From Pseudomonas sp. PDM04 (lineage in GTDB: Bacteria; Pseudomonadota; Gammaproteobacteria; Pseudomonadales; Pseudomonadaceae), in NCBI RefSeq assembly GCF_014851765.1, contig NZ_JACVAI010000007.1:124001-188000 (forward strand): DNA of 64,000 bases, read 5' to 3'. The notes beneath the pieces are model-generated. The model was not told the DNA's origin. It worked only from the letters and a program-made list of their open reading frames with translations, and ran no database searches. Each line of letters begins with the position of its first letter. Position 1 is the stretch's first letter. Shown one piece after another: positions 51,753 to 58,801 of this stretch. Made by a program: the position numbers and the translations under genes.

Positions 51753-52520
51753 TCATGCACTGAGCCGGCTCTTCAACAGTTTCGCCATCTCTTCCAGTTC
51801 GGCTGCCGGGTTATGCCCGATCAGCATCCAGGCATGCTCCAAGTCCGCCCAATACACCACGTTCATGCCGTGGCGCCGCTCGTGCGCGAAGTGTCGGCTG
51901 CCGGTATTGGACAGGGTGATGCACAGGGCCATGGCGCCGTGGGCCGGGTCCAGGTAGGTAATCTGGGCGATGGGCACGCCGTCGTATTCGAGGATCTGCG
52001 CGCGCTTGAGCTCCACCCGTGGCAGGGCCAGTTGCGCGGGCACCAGGTTCACCCCCAGGCGCGCATCGAGGGTGCGCAGTTGGGCGCTGTGGGTGGCGTC
52101 GTCCGCCGGCAGGTGTTCGAGGGTTTGCGGGACGTACAACGCCATGTATTCGGCCACCAGGCCGCGCCAGTTGTGCTTGACCTGGCTGGCGCGCCAGCCG
52201 AGATAAAGGCGGTCCGCCAGTACGCCGCCGAGTACCAGGCCTGCGGCCGCCGCGAGAAACCAGCGCCGGTTCAGGGCCGGCCGGGCAGGTGCGGGCAAGG
52301 TGTCGAGCATGGCCTGCAAGCGGTCCACGGGCGCCTGTTGCGTCAGCTCGTCATAGGCTTGGCGAAACGGCAGGCTGCTGCGGGCCAGCCATTGCAGGCG
52401 CAGGTTCAGGGTGGAGTCTTCGGCGATGGCGGCATCGACACGCCGGCGCTGGTCGTTGTCGAGTTGGTCATCGAGGTAGGCCACCAGTTGCTCGTCCGAT
52501 GGTCTTGCGTGCTCGTTCAT
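51753..52520 (-). CDS. Membrane anti-sigma factor
   Basis: 255 residues. A short N-terminal sigma-binding domain (SDEQLVAYLDDQLDNDQRRRVDAAI, without the zinc-binding HxxxCxxC of ZAS factors), one membrane helix (about 86-107) preceded by RRW, and a periplasmic domain of about 145 residues. The ATG overlaps the sigma-factor stop by 4 bases (ATGA), so sigma and anti-sigma are coupled. It should hold the sigma factor inactive until an envelope signal. Confidence 0.87.
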   Translation of the reverse strand: MNEHARPSDEQLVAYLDDQLDNDQRRRVDAAIAEDSTLNLRLQWLARSSLPFRQAYDELTQQAPVDRLQAMLDTLPAPARPALNRRWFLAAAAGLVLGGVLADRLYLGWRASQVKHNWRGLVAEYMALYVPQTLEHLPADDATHSAQLRTLDARLGVNLVPAQLALPRVELKRAQILEYDGVPIAQITYLDPAHGAMALCITLSNTGSRHFAHERRHGMNVVYWADLEHAWMLIGHNPAAELEEMAKLLKSRLSA

Positions 52521-53044
52521 CGACGTTCTCCGGTGGACGGGTTCGGCACCGCCTGCAGGGGCGGATACTCGGCCAGTTTTGCCCGTGCGTTCGCCAGGCG
52601 GCTCATCACCGTGCCAATGGGCACGTCCAGTACCTCGGCGACTTCGCGGTAGGACAAGCCTTCGACGTAGGCCAGGAACACCGTTTCGCGCTGCGCTTCG
52701 GGCAGGGCATCGACGCGCCGGATCACCTGAGCGGCCAGCACATGGGTCTGCGCGGCGTGCTCGCCGTCGAACGCCAGGGCGTGATCGGCATCCACCTGTC
52801 CCTGGCCCTGGCGGACCCGGCGTGAACGCACTTCGTTGAGCCAGATCGAATGCAGGATACTCAACAGCCAGCGATCCATGCGGGTACCGGGGACAAATTG
52901 CCCGGCACGTTCAAGCGCCCGCACGCAGGTGGCCTGCACCAGGTCCTCGGCGACATGCCTTTGTCGGGACAGCAACAGGCCGTAACGCCATAAACGCGCC
53001 AGGTGCTGGCCCAGTTCCGCACGTATAGCCTGATCGGTGGCGAT
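52517..53044 (-). CDS. ECF sigma factor with an apparent ATC start
   Basis: About 175 residues. Region 2 (AEDLVQATCVRALERAGQF, MDRWLLSILHSIWLNEVRSR) and region 4 (LPEAQRETVFLAYVEGLSYREVAEVLDVPIGTVMSRLANARAKL) are clear. The first in-frame ATG/GTG/TTG is a TTG at 52975, which would delete the conserved first helix (residues to LARLWRYGLL). The coding pattern extends to an ATC at 53044 placed 5 bases after a perfect GGAGG, so ATC is probably the start codon. Middle gene of TPR-sigma-anti-sigma. Confidence 0.82.
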   Translation of the reverse strand: MATDQAIRAELGQHLARLWRYGLLLSRQRHVAEDLVQATCVRALERAGQFVPGTRMDRWLLSILHSIWLNEVRSRRVRQGQGQVDADHALAFDGEHAAQTHVLAAQVIRRVDALPEAQRETVFLAYVEGLSYREVAEVLDVPIGTVMSRLANARAKLAEYPPLQAVPNPSTGERR

Positions 53045-53060
53045 GGCAACCTCCGTTGGT

Positions 53061-53591
53061 TCAACTGTTCGATGAGCCCTGAATCGCTTCGGCCAGGTCC
53101 CGATATTCCTCGCAGGTGCTGCCGCAGATCGATTCGATGCGCTGCAACTGCTCCCGCGCCAGGTCCAGCCGACCCTTGATCACATACGCTTCGCCGAGGT
53201 ACTCGCGCACTTGCGCGTACTGCGGATCGAGTTTCACCGATTGTAGGTAATAATCGATGCCTTCGTCGGTGCGCCCCAGCTTACGCGTGGCGTAGCCGCG
53301 ATAGTTGAGTGCCTTGGCGGTGTTAGGCTTTTCAAGCGTGTCGAGCAACGCCAGGGCTTCTTCATAACGCCCGTCCTTCGCCAGGCGCCAGGCGTAATCG
53401 GTGCGGTCGGCGTCCGGCACGAGGCGGCTGGTCTGCAGCACGCAGCGTTGCGACTTGCTGTCCCAGACCTGGCCTTTGGGGCAGTTGGGTTTGGCGGGCT
53501 CGTCCTCGTCGCCGTTGGCCAGCGCGAGGGTGCTGCACAGGGCTGCGGCGAGCAGCAGTTGGGTGGCGAAAACGGCAAAACGGACGTTCAT
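53061..53591 (-). CDS. Exported TPR protein
   Basis: 176 residues from ATG 53591. Signal peptide 1-25 (FATQLLLAAALCSTLALA), then a CPKGQVWDSKSQRC motif, a cysteine-bounded loop found in small exported proteins, and two or three tetratricopeptide repeats (YAWRLAKDGRYEEALALLD, ALNYRGYATRKLGRTDEGIDYYLQS shortened here). A second Cys pair ICGSTC ends the domain. First gene of the operon, 16 bases before the sigma factor; it may report on periplasmic state to that regulatory pair. Confidence 0.8.
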   Translation of the reverse strand: MNVRFAVFATQLLLAAALCSTLALANGDEDEPAKPNCPKGQVWDSKSQRCVLQTSRLVPDADRTDYAWRLAKDGRYEEALALLDTLEKPNTAKALNYRGYATRKLGRTDEGIDYYLQSVKLDPQYAQVREYLGEAYVIKGRLDLAREQLQRIESICGSTCEEYRDLAEAIQGSSNS

Positions 53592-53729
53592 GGCAGTGGT
53601 CTCCGCTGCGGGTCGTAACCGGTTGACCTGCCGAGGCGAGGGTAATTCCCGGAGAGCCTCGTGGTTCTCAATGGTGAACACCGCAAGGGAGACTTTTATT
53701 CATTGCCTGGTTTGGAGGGTGTCAGGCAA

Positions 53730-53752
53730 TCGGGAGCAGGCTCGCTCCCGCA
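53730..53752. repeat. Single REP
   Basis: TCGGGAGCAGGCTCGCTCCC, one isolated REP arm in the 185-base gap between the TPR and dehydrogenase genes; no partner copy. Confidence 0.6.
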
Positions 53753-53776
53753 AGTGCCTCATGAACAACTGAAGTC

Positions 53777-54730
53777 TCAGCCCAGCAACCGGATCGGTGT
53801 CCCCGCCGACCACGCCTGGATGTCCTCGATCATCTGCGAAAAGAACTGGTGGTAGTTCTGCTGGCTGACGTAACCGACATGGGGGGTCGCCAGTACCCTG
53901 TCCAGCGTGCGGAACGGGTGATGTTCGGGCAAGGGTTCCTGCTCGAACACATCCAGTGCCGCTCCGGCCAGGCGCTGTTTCTGCAGCGCCTTGATCAGCG
54001 CCGCCTCATCGACGATGGGGCCGCGGGCGGTGTTGACCAGCAGGGCCGTCGGCTTCATCCAGCTCAACGCCTGGGCATCGACCAATCCACGGCTGCGGTC
54101 GCTGAGCACCAGATGCACCGACAACACATCGGCCTGCTCGAACAGCTGCTGCTTGCTGACGTAGGTCACGCCGGCCTCGGCGGCGCGCTCGGCGGTGAGG
54201 TTTTCGCTCCAGGCGATCACCCGCATGCCGAACACCTGGCCGAACTGGGCGACCCGCTGACCGATGCTGCCCAGGCCGAGTATCGCCAGGGTCTTGCCGT
54301 GCAGGTCGCCGCCCAGGCCTTGCTGCCATTTCCCGGCCCGCAGGGCGTTGGCTTCCACCACCAGGTTGCGGGTCGCGGCCATGATCAGGGCCCAGGTCAA
54401 TTCCGGCGCGGCGTGTTTGTAGCTGTCGGTGCCGCTGACCTGGATGCCGAGGGCGGCTGCCGCTTTCAGGTCGAGGGCGGCATTGCGCATGCCGCCGGTG
54501 ACCAGCAGCTTGAGGTTGGGCAAGCGCCGCAGCAGCGCTTCGTCGAAGCGGGTGCGCTCGCGCATCACGCAGATCACTTCGAACCCGCCCAGGCGCTGGG
54601 CCAGGGTGTCGGTATCGGCGGGATAATCATGGATGAAACTGACCTGGCCAATCGGCTCCAGCACCGACCAGTCCACCACGTTACGCGCCACATCCTGCCA
54701 GTCATCGAGCACCGCAATCTGCACAGCCAT
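53777..54730 (-). CDS. D-2-hydroxyacid dehydrogenase
   Basis: 317 residues. The NAD-binding motif LAILGLGSIGQRVAQFG, catalytic Arg in NTARGPIVDE, Glu in FEQEPLPEHHPF and His in TPHVGYVSQQNY give the complete family set. It interconverts a 2-oxoacid and a D-2-hydroxyacid; the substrate cannot be read from the sequence. The hydrolase gene lies 13 bases upstream on the same strand, so they may be co-transcribed. Confidence 0.9.
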   Translation of the reverse strand: MAVQIAVLDDWQDVARNVVDWSVLEPIGQVSFIHDYPADTDTLAQRLGGFEVICVMRERTRFDEALLRRLPNLKLLVTGGMRNAALDLKAAAALGIQVSGTDSYKHAAPELTWALIMAATRNLVVEANALRAGKWQQGLGGDLHGKTLAILGLGSIGQRVAQFGQVFGMRVIAWSENLTAERAAEAGVTYVSKQQLFEQADVLSVHLVLSDRSRGLVDAQALSWMKPTALLVNTARGPIVDEAALIKALQKQRLAGAALDVFEQEPLPEHHPFRTLDRVLATPHVGYVSQQNYHQFFSQMIEDIQAWSAGTPIRLLG

Positions 54731-54743
54731 CTGCCTTACCTCA

Positions 54744-55766
54744 TCAACGAACAGGGTGGGTCTTGTCCAGCCAGGCGAGCAGGGCCTGGTGGAATTTCGC
54801 CGGTTCTTCCATCTGTGGCGCGTGGCCCATGCCGGGGAACTCGATCAGCGTGGACTGCGGGATCAGCTTCGCCACCTGCTGGCCGAGGACCTCATAGTGG
54901 CCGATTTTCGCCTTGACCTCGGGCGGCGCAATGTCCTTGCCAATCGCAGTGGTGTCGGAGGTGCCGATCAGCAACAGCGTCGGCATCTTCAGGTCCTTGA
55001 ACTCGTAGTACACCGGCTGGGTGAAGATCATGTCGTAGATCAGCGCCGAATTCCATGCGACCTGGGTTTTGCCCGGACCTTTGCTCAGGCCCGCGAGCAT
55101 GTCCACCCAGCGGTCGAACTCGGGCTTCCAGCGGCCATCGTAATAAGTGTTGCGTTCATACTCGCGAATGCCCTGGGCCGTCACCTTCTGCTCGCGCTGA
55201 TACCACTGGTCCACGGTCCGATACGGTACGCCGAGGGCTTTCCAGTCTTCCAGGCCAATCGGGTTGACCAGTGCCAGTTGTTCGACCTGGTCGGGGTACT
55301 GCAACGCGTAGCGGGTGGCGAGCATGCCGCCGGTGGAATGCCCCAGCACGCTGGCCTTCTGGATGCCCAGGGCCTTGAGCAGTTGCTGGGTATTGGCGGC
55401 CAGTTGCTGGAAGCTGTACTGATAGTGATCCGGTTTGCTGGAGGTGCAGAAACCGATCTGGTCCGGGGCGATGACCCGGTAACCGGCGTCGCTCAACGCC
55501 TTGATCGAGGTGTCCCAGGTCGCGCCGCAGAAATTCTTGCCGTGCATGAGCACGACGCTGCGTCCATTGGCCTTGCCGTTGGCGGCGACGTCCATGTAGC
55601 CCATTTGCAGGGATTTGCCCTGGGATTCGAAGGCGAAGTGCTTGACCGTGTAGGGGTACTGGAAACCTTGCAACTCGGGCCCGTAGGCCGGACCTTCGGC
55701 CGCGAGAGCGGGCAGGGTGGCGGTCAGCAGCAGGCCGGGCAGCCAGCGGGAGAGGGTCAGGGGCAT
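54744..55766 (-). CDS. Exported alpha/beta hydrolase
   Basis: 340 residues with a Sec signal peptide (1-23, LLTATLPALAA). Oxyanion loop LMHGKNFCG, nucleophile Ser144 in LGHSTGGM, Asp in LLIGTSDTTA and His in GMGHAPQ. Related to proline iminopeptidase/esterase-type hydrolases, but exported. Upstream of the D-2-hydroxyacid dehydrogenase. Substrate unknown. Confidence 0.87.
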   Translation of the reverse strand: MPLTLSRWLPGLLLTATLPALAAEGPAYGPELQGFQYPYTVKHFAFESQGKSLQMGYMDVAANGKANGRSVVLMHGKNFCGATWDTSIKALSDAGYRVIAPDQIGFCTSSKPDHYQYSFQQLAANTQQLLKALGIQKASVLGHSTGGMLATRYALQYPDQVEQLALVNPIGLEDWKALGVPYRTVDQWYQREQKVTAQGIREYERNTYYDGRWKPEFDRWVDMLAGLSKGPGKTQVAWNSALIYDMIFTQPVYYEFKDLKMPTLLLIGTSDTTAIGKDIAPPEVKAKIGHYEVLGQQVAKLIPQSTLIEFPGMGHAPQMEEPAKFHQALLAWLDKTHPVR

Positions 55767-55851
55767 GGGTAAACTCCGAAAGAAATCAGCCGATGCTGGA
55801 TCGGCGCGATTAGGGCGACATTAAACACAGGCAACCGTCGCGGAGGATCGT

Positions 55852-56289
55852 TCAACCGGTCCAGCCCAGCGTCGCCAGGGCCAGCACGCCGTAGCGCGCA
55901 CCTTTGGCCAGGGTCACGATCAGCAGAAAGCGGCCGAGGGGTTCGCGCATCACCCCGGCCACCAGGGTCAGGGGGTCACCGATGACGGGCACCCAGCTCA
56001 GCAGCAGCGACCAGTGGCCATAGCGCTGGTAATGGGAGCGGGCTTTTTCCAGGTGCGACGGGCTGACCGGAAACCAGCGACGGTGGCGCAAGCGCTCGAT
56101 CCCGCGGCCCAACCACCAGTTCAGCAACGAGCCCAGGACATTGCCCAGGGTGGCGACTGCCCACAACCCCCAGAGCCCATAGCGTTCGCTGAGCAGCAAC
56201 CCCACCAGCACCGCCTCGGACTGCAACGGCAGCAGCGTCGCCGCGCCGAATGCCGCGAAGAACAGCCCGATGTACGCGCCGGATATCAA
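55852..56289 (-). CDS. YqaA-family (DedA/SNARE-associated) membrane protein
   Basis: 145 residues with about four hydrophobic segments. LPLQSEAVLVGLLL, NVLGSLLNWWLGRG and YGHWSLLLSWVPVIGDPLTLVAGVMR are DedA/YqaA hallmarks, including the conserved Pro-rich re-entrant part. DedA proteins flip membrane lipids or support proton-motive force. It overlaps the end of the DUF411 gene start-to-stop by 4 bases and is probably co-transcribed with it. Confidence 0.87.
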   Translation of the reverse strand: MISGAYIGLFFAAFGAATLLPLQSEAVLVGLLLSERYGLWGLWAVATLGNVLGSLLNWWLGRGIERLRHRRWFPVSPSHLEKARSHYQRYGHWSLLLSWVPVIGDPLTLVAGVMREPLGRFLLIVTLAKGARYGVLALATLGWTG

Positions 56290-56732
56290 CGGGCGGGGTA
56301 GTCCGCCACCACCACATCAGAACTGTCCTTTTTCAGGCCGATCACCTGATAGGCGTCGCTCATGCCGTCCATTTCCATGCCGGGAGAACCCATCGGCATG
56401 CCGGGCGCCGCAACACCCAGCAGGTCGTCGCGCTTGCTCAGGGCCAACACCTGATCGGCCGGGACATGCCCTTCGACGAATTTGCCGTTGATCAAACCGG
56501 TGTGGCAGGACGCCAGGCGCGCAGGCACGCCGTGCTGTTGCTTGAAGGCGCTCATGTCGGATTCGACGTGGTCCTCGACCTTGAAGCCATTGGCTTGCAA
56601 ATGGCTGATCCATTTTTTGCAGCAACCGCAGTTGGCGTCGCGATGGACCTCGATGGGGATCAGGTCGGCGGCCTGGGCCAGGGAAGAGATGAACAGGGTG
56701 CTCAGGGCGAGCAGGCGCAGTGAGGTTCGCAT
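56286..56732 (-). CDS. Periplasmic DUF411 metal-binding protein
   Basis: 148 residues with a signal peptide (1-21). The DUF411 core shows DANCGCCKKWISHL (Cys35, Cys37, Cys38), SCHTGLINGKFVEGHVPA and GAPGMPMGSPGMEMD-like Met-rich segment GMPMGSPGMEM, residues suited to copper or other soft metals. Such proteins occur with copper-resistance genes. It is followed directly by yqaA. Role in metal handling inferred from residues only. Confidence 0.88.
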   Translation of the reverse strand: MRTSLRLLALSTLFISSLAQAADLIPIEVHRDANCGCCKKWISHLQANGFKVEDHVESDMSAFKQQHGVPARLASCHTGLINGKFVEGHVPADQVLALSKRDDLLGVAAPGMPMGSPGMEMDGMSDAYQVIGLKKDSSDVVVADYPAR

Positions 56733-57042
56733 GGAGGATTCGTCTCGGATTGCGGGGGAAATATTCTGACGCTTTTGCTCGAAGTTAACCGGCGAAATTG
56801 TATCGAAGTGATGCGGCCCGGAAAGGTGTCCGGTTTGATACACATCAACTAACTGTCTCGTACAAACACCTGAACCTTGGTTTATACCAATTATACAAAA
56901 GTGTTATAGGCCAATGAATACGGGGGTTAAAGGTTTGTATCTGAAATGTACAAAAATTGTAAAAACCTGAAATACTTGTTTGTGTAGTGTTAATCGCGCC
57001 GGGATACTCCGCGCACCCAACTTGTTTAAACAAGGAGTTTTT
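56733..57042. promoter_or_regulatory. AT-rich intergenic control region
   Basis: 310 bases with no gene, markedly AT-rich from about 56880 to 57000, the most A+T-rich part of the window and a likely MvaT target. It contains TACAA-AAA-TTGTA (56949-56961) and CTTGTTTAAACAAG (57021-57034), both perfect palindromes; the latter overlaps the AAGGAG ribosome binding site at 57032-57037. Confidence 0.5.
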
Positions 57043-57072
57043 ATGGTCGTCTCACAAGGATCCTGGTCATGA
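57043..57072 (+). CDS. Possible 9-codon leader peptide
   Basis: ATG after an ideal AAGGAGTTTTT encodes MVVSQGSWS and stops with a TGA that overlaps the ATG of the next gene (ATGA). This is the layout of a translationally coupled leader. It may equally be a chance ORF, since the following gene has its own AAGGA 8 bases before its start. Confidence 0.35.
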   Translation: MVVSQGSWS

Positions 57073-57599
57073 CTATCGGCTATACCGGTGCCTGGACCTC
57101 CAAGGCAGGCTTGCTGGTTCAAGACACCGGTTCGACCGGCAAACCCGTGTCCCGAAGCACCAAGGTCAAGCAGATGCTGGCGTTGGTGGGCAACGATCCG
57201 AACGTCCTCGACAGGGCGAAGATGGACAAGTTGCAGATTCACAAGCAACTCAAGGGATTCAATCCGGAAAGTGTTTCGGCCCGATCGTTGGGCAACCTGT
57301 CTTCCTTTTTGAAAGAGCGGGGGTTGATCAGCGATGTGACGGCCTTGACCCTGTCCAATGCCGGTGAAAAGTTCGATCGCTTTGGCGTTCCGAACGACTC
57401 GGAAGCCACGTTCAATGCTCTCGAGTACTTTGCCACGCAACTGGACACCATCCAGACCAACAACCTCAAGGGTAACAAGTACGCCAACTACCTGATTCCC
57501 GAGTACAAGAAGGCCATCTACGTTCTGCAGAACCTGGCCGAGTATGGCAAGGGCAACGGGTCGACCCCCACCGACAAGAACCTCTCCACCAAAGCGTGA
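57069..57599 (+). CDS. Unrecognised 176-residue protein
   Basis: A soluble, mostly helical protein with no cysteine, no signal peptide and no membrane span. N-terminus MTIGYTGAWTSKAGLLV is Gly/Thr-rich; residues 60-165 are helical with regular Leu/Ile spacing (SLGNLSSFLKERGLISDV, EYFATQLDTIQTNNLKG). I do not recognise the family. Its AT-rich upstream region with two palindromes, and its isolation from other genes, suggest conditional expression and possibly horizontal origin of the control region. A secreted type III/flagellar-like substrate cannot be excluded, because the N-terminus is unstructured. Confidence 0.7.
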   Translation: MTIGYTGAWTSKAGLLVQDTGSTGKPVSRSTKVKQMLALVGNDPNVLDRAKMDKLQIHKQLKGFNPESVSARSLGNLSSFLKERGLISDVTALTLSNAGEKFDRFGVPNDSEATFNALEYFATQLDTIQTNNLKGNKYANYLIPEYKKAIYVLQNLAEYGKGNGSTPTDKNLSTKA

Positions 57600-57611
57600 C
57601 GCTTTTGCGTG

Positions 57612-57639
57612 GCAGCGAGCGCTCCCTGGCGCTCGCTGC
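57612..57639 (+). terminator. Hairpin after the 57069 gene
   Basis: GCAGCGAGCGC-TCCCTG-GCGCTCGCTGC, an 11-bp perfect stem, 12 bases after the stop codon. There is no strong T-run (AGGCTTTC follows), so termination may be partial. Confidence 0.6.
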
Positions 57640-57668
57640 AGGCTTTCACCTACCCGGCATCAGGCATC

Positions 57669-57794
57669 CTATCGATGCCAGCTGCGTTCGTCGTAATGGT
57701 GGCCGCCGTGCCAGCCGCCGTGGGGGAATACGATGCAGCCGCTCAGGGTCAGAACGGCAAGCAGGGGAATCAGCAGTGTGATTCGACGCAGCAT
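57669..57794 (-). CDS. 41-residue His/Gly-rich lipoprotein
   Basis: Begins MLRRITLLIPLLAVLTLSGC with a perfect lipobox (lipidated Cys20), so only 21 residues are mature. The tail HGGWHGGHHYDERSWHR carries six histidines in 17 residues and might bind metal. A GAGGATCTTCAA site precedes the ATG. Too short for family assignment, but the signal sequence is convincing. Confidence 0.6.
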   Translation of the reverse strand: MLRRITLLIPLLAVLTLSGCIVFPHGGWHGGHHYDERSWHR

Positions 57795-57958
57795 TTGAAG
57801 ATCCTCATGGTTAACGCCGTGAAGCCAAATCGCCTCATCGGCTGTAACATGAGACCTCGTTTGCAGCACTCCATCCCCGGAAAAAGGTAGGGGTTTGGCA
57901 TGCATTCGGATACACGGCGGATACATTTCCGCTGCATGTTCTGGTTTGAGGAAAGGCA

Positions 57959-58147
57959 ATGACCCAGTCGCAACGCTTGAAATACTCGATTCTGATCTCC
58001 CTGGCGGTCCTGGCGATCATGTTTGGCCTGTCGTATTTGCAGAATGCCGGGGTCATCAGCGAAAAGCTGTTTCAATACATCGCCATTGGCGTGGCGGTGG
58101 TCGTGGTGGTGATCAATGGCGTGATGCGTCGCAAGGTCAAGCCCTGA
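57959..58147 (+). CDS. Two-span small membrane protein
   Basis: 62 residues. Hydrophobic segments at about 9-28 (ILISLAVLAIMFGLSYL) and 39-55 (YIAIGVAVVVVVINGVM) with basic ends; the C-terminal RRKVKP should be cytoplasmic. GAGGAAAGGCA precedes the ATG. Convergent with the Fur-like gene, 19 bases between stops. Function unknown. Confidence 0.65.
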   Translation: MTQSQRLKYSILISLAVLAIMFGLSYLQNAGVISEKLFQYIAIGVAVVVVVINGVMRRKVKP

Positions 58148-58166
58148 ACGACGCCCGCAGAGAAAA

Positions 58167-58538
58167 CTACTCGCCGTGCAGCAGAGCGGCGGCCTGCGGG
58201 TGCAGGCTGTAGCTCTTGTCCGGATTGAGGACAATCACGCCCTCGCTGCACAGGCGTTTCAACACTTCGCGCACGCTGAGAAAGGACAGGGGGATATCCA
58301 GGTCCAGCAGTTGGCTGTGCACGCCGCGTACACCCAGGCTGCGATCGTTTTCAGCGGCAGTCAGCAAGGCGTCGATGACCTTAAGGCGGATCAGGCTGGT
58401 GCGCAGGCCAAAGTGCTTGAGCAATACGCGGATGCGCTCATTGCCGTTACGCTCAGTGCGCGAGTCGAACAGGCGCGGCGCCAGGGATGTGCCGATAAGT
58501 GCAGCGCCACCGTCCGTTGGCAGTTGCGAGTTGTACAT
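58167..58538 (-). CDS. Fur-type winged-helix protein without the metal domain
   Basis: 123 residues. Residues about 35-115 follow the Fur DNA-binding domain: HFGLRTSLIRLKVIDALL, then SLGVRGVHSQLLDLDIPLSFLSVREVLKRLCSEGVI with the recognition helix. The C-terminal dimerisation domain with its His/Cys metal ligands is missing, so it is either a DNA-binding-only regulator or a decayed Fur relative. Divergent from pvdQ across 263 bases, which makes iron-linked regulation a reasonable guess. Confidence 0.65.
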   Translation of the reverse strand: MYNSQLPTDGGAALIGTSLAPRLFDSRTERNGNERIRVLLKHFGLRTSLIRLKVIDALLTAAENDRSLGVRGVHSQLLDLDIPLSFLSVREVLKRLCSEGVIVLNPDKSYSLHPQAAALLHGE

Positions 58539-58700
58539 GCAAAAACTCCTTTATCAGAGCCTGAACCGGATTGAGTGTTTGGGTGCTCTTATCCAATAAG
58601 ACGTACGAGCCACTCAAATCATGAAGACTGAAGTGTAGAAATTTCGTTGCCGCCACGTCGCAAACCTGTGAAGTCCCCGCAGAATCGACCTGCGGCGCCT

Positions 58701-58723
58701 TAAATTTTTCTTGCCGATTTCGT
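58701..58723 (+). promoter_or_regulatory. Candidate PvdS iron-starvation box of pvdQ
   Basis: TAAAT and CGT separated by 15 bases. The known PvdS consensus is TAAAT-N16/17-CGT, so this is near but one base short. It lies 79 bases before the pvdQ start, where a promoter is expected. Confidence 0.45.
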
Positions 58724-58801
58724 TCCTCTCCTAATGCCGGAGCGCGCTTGTTCGCGCCTGCACAACAGCAGATTTGCCGTGCATCTGAATCAGGAGCGAG
58801 C

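Noticed and set aside
14804..53752. CRISPR-like spacing of the GTGGGAGCGAGCCTGC repeats
   Set aside because: The copies are kilobases apart, palindromic and in both orientations. They are REP/REPIN elements, not a CRISPR array; no cas gene is present.
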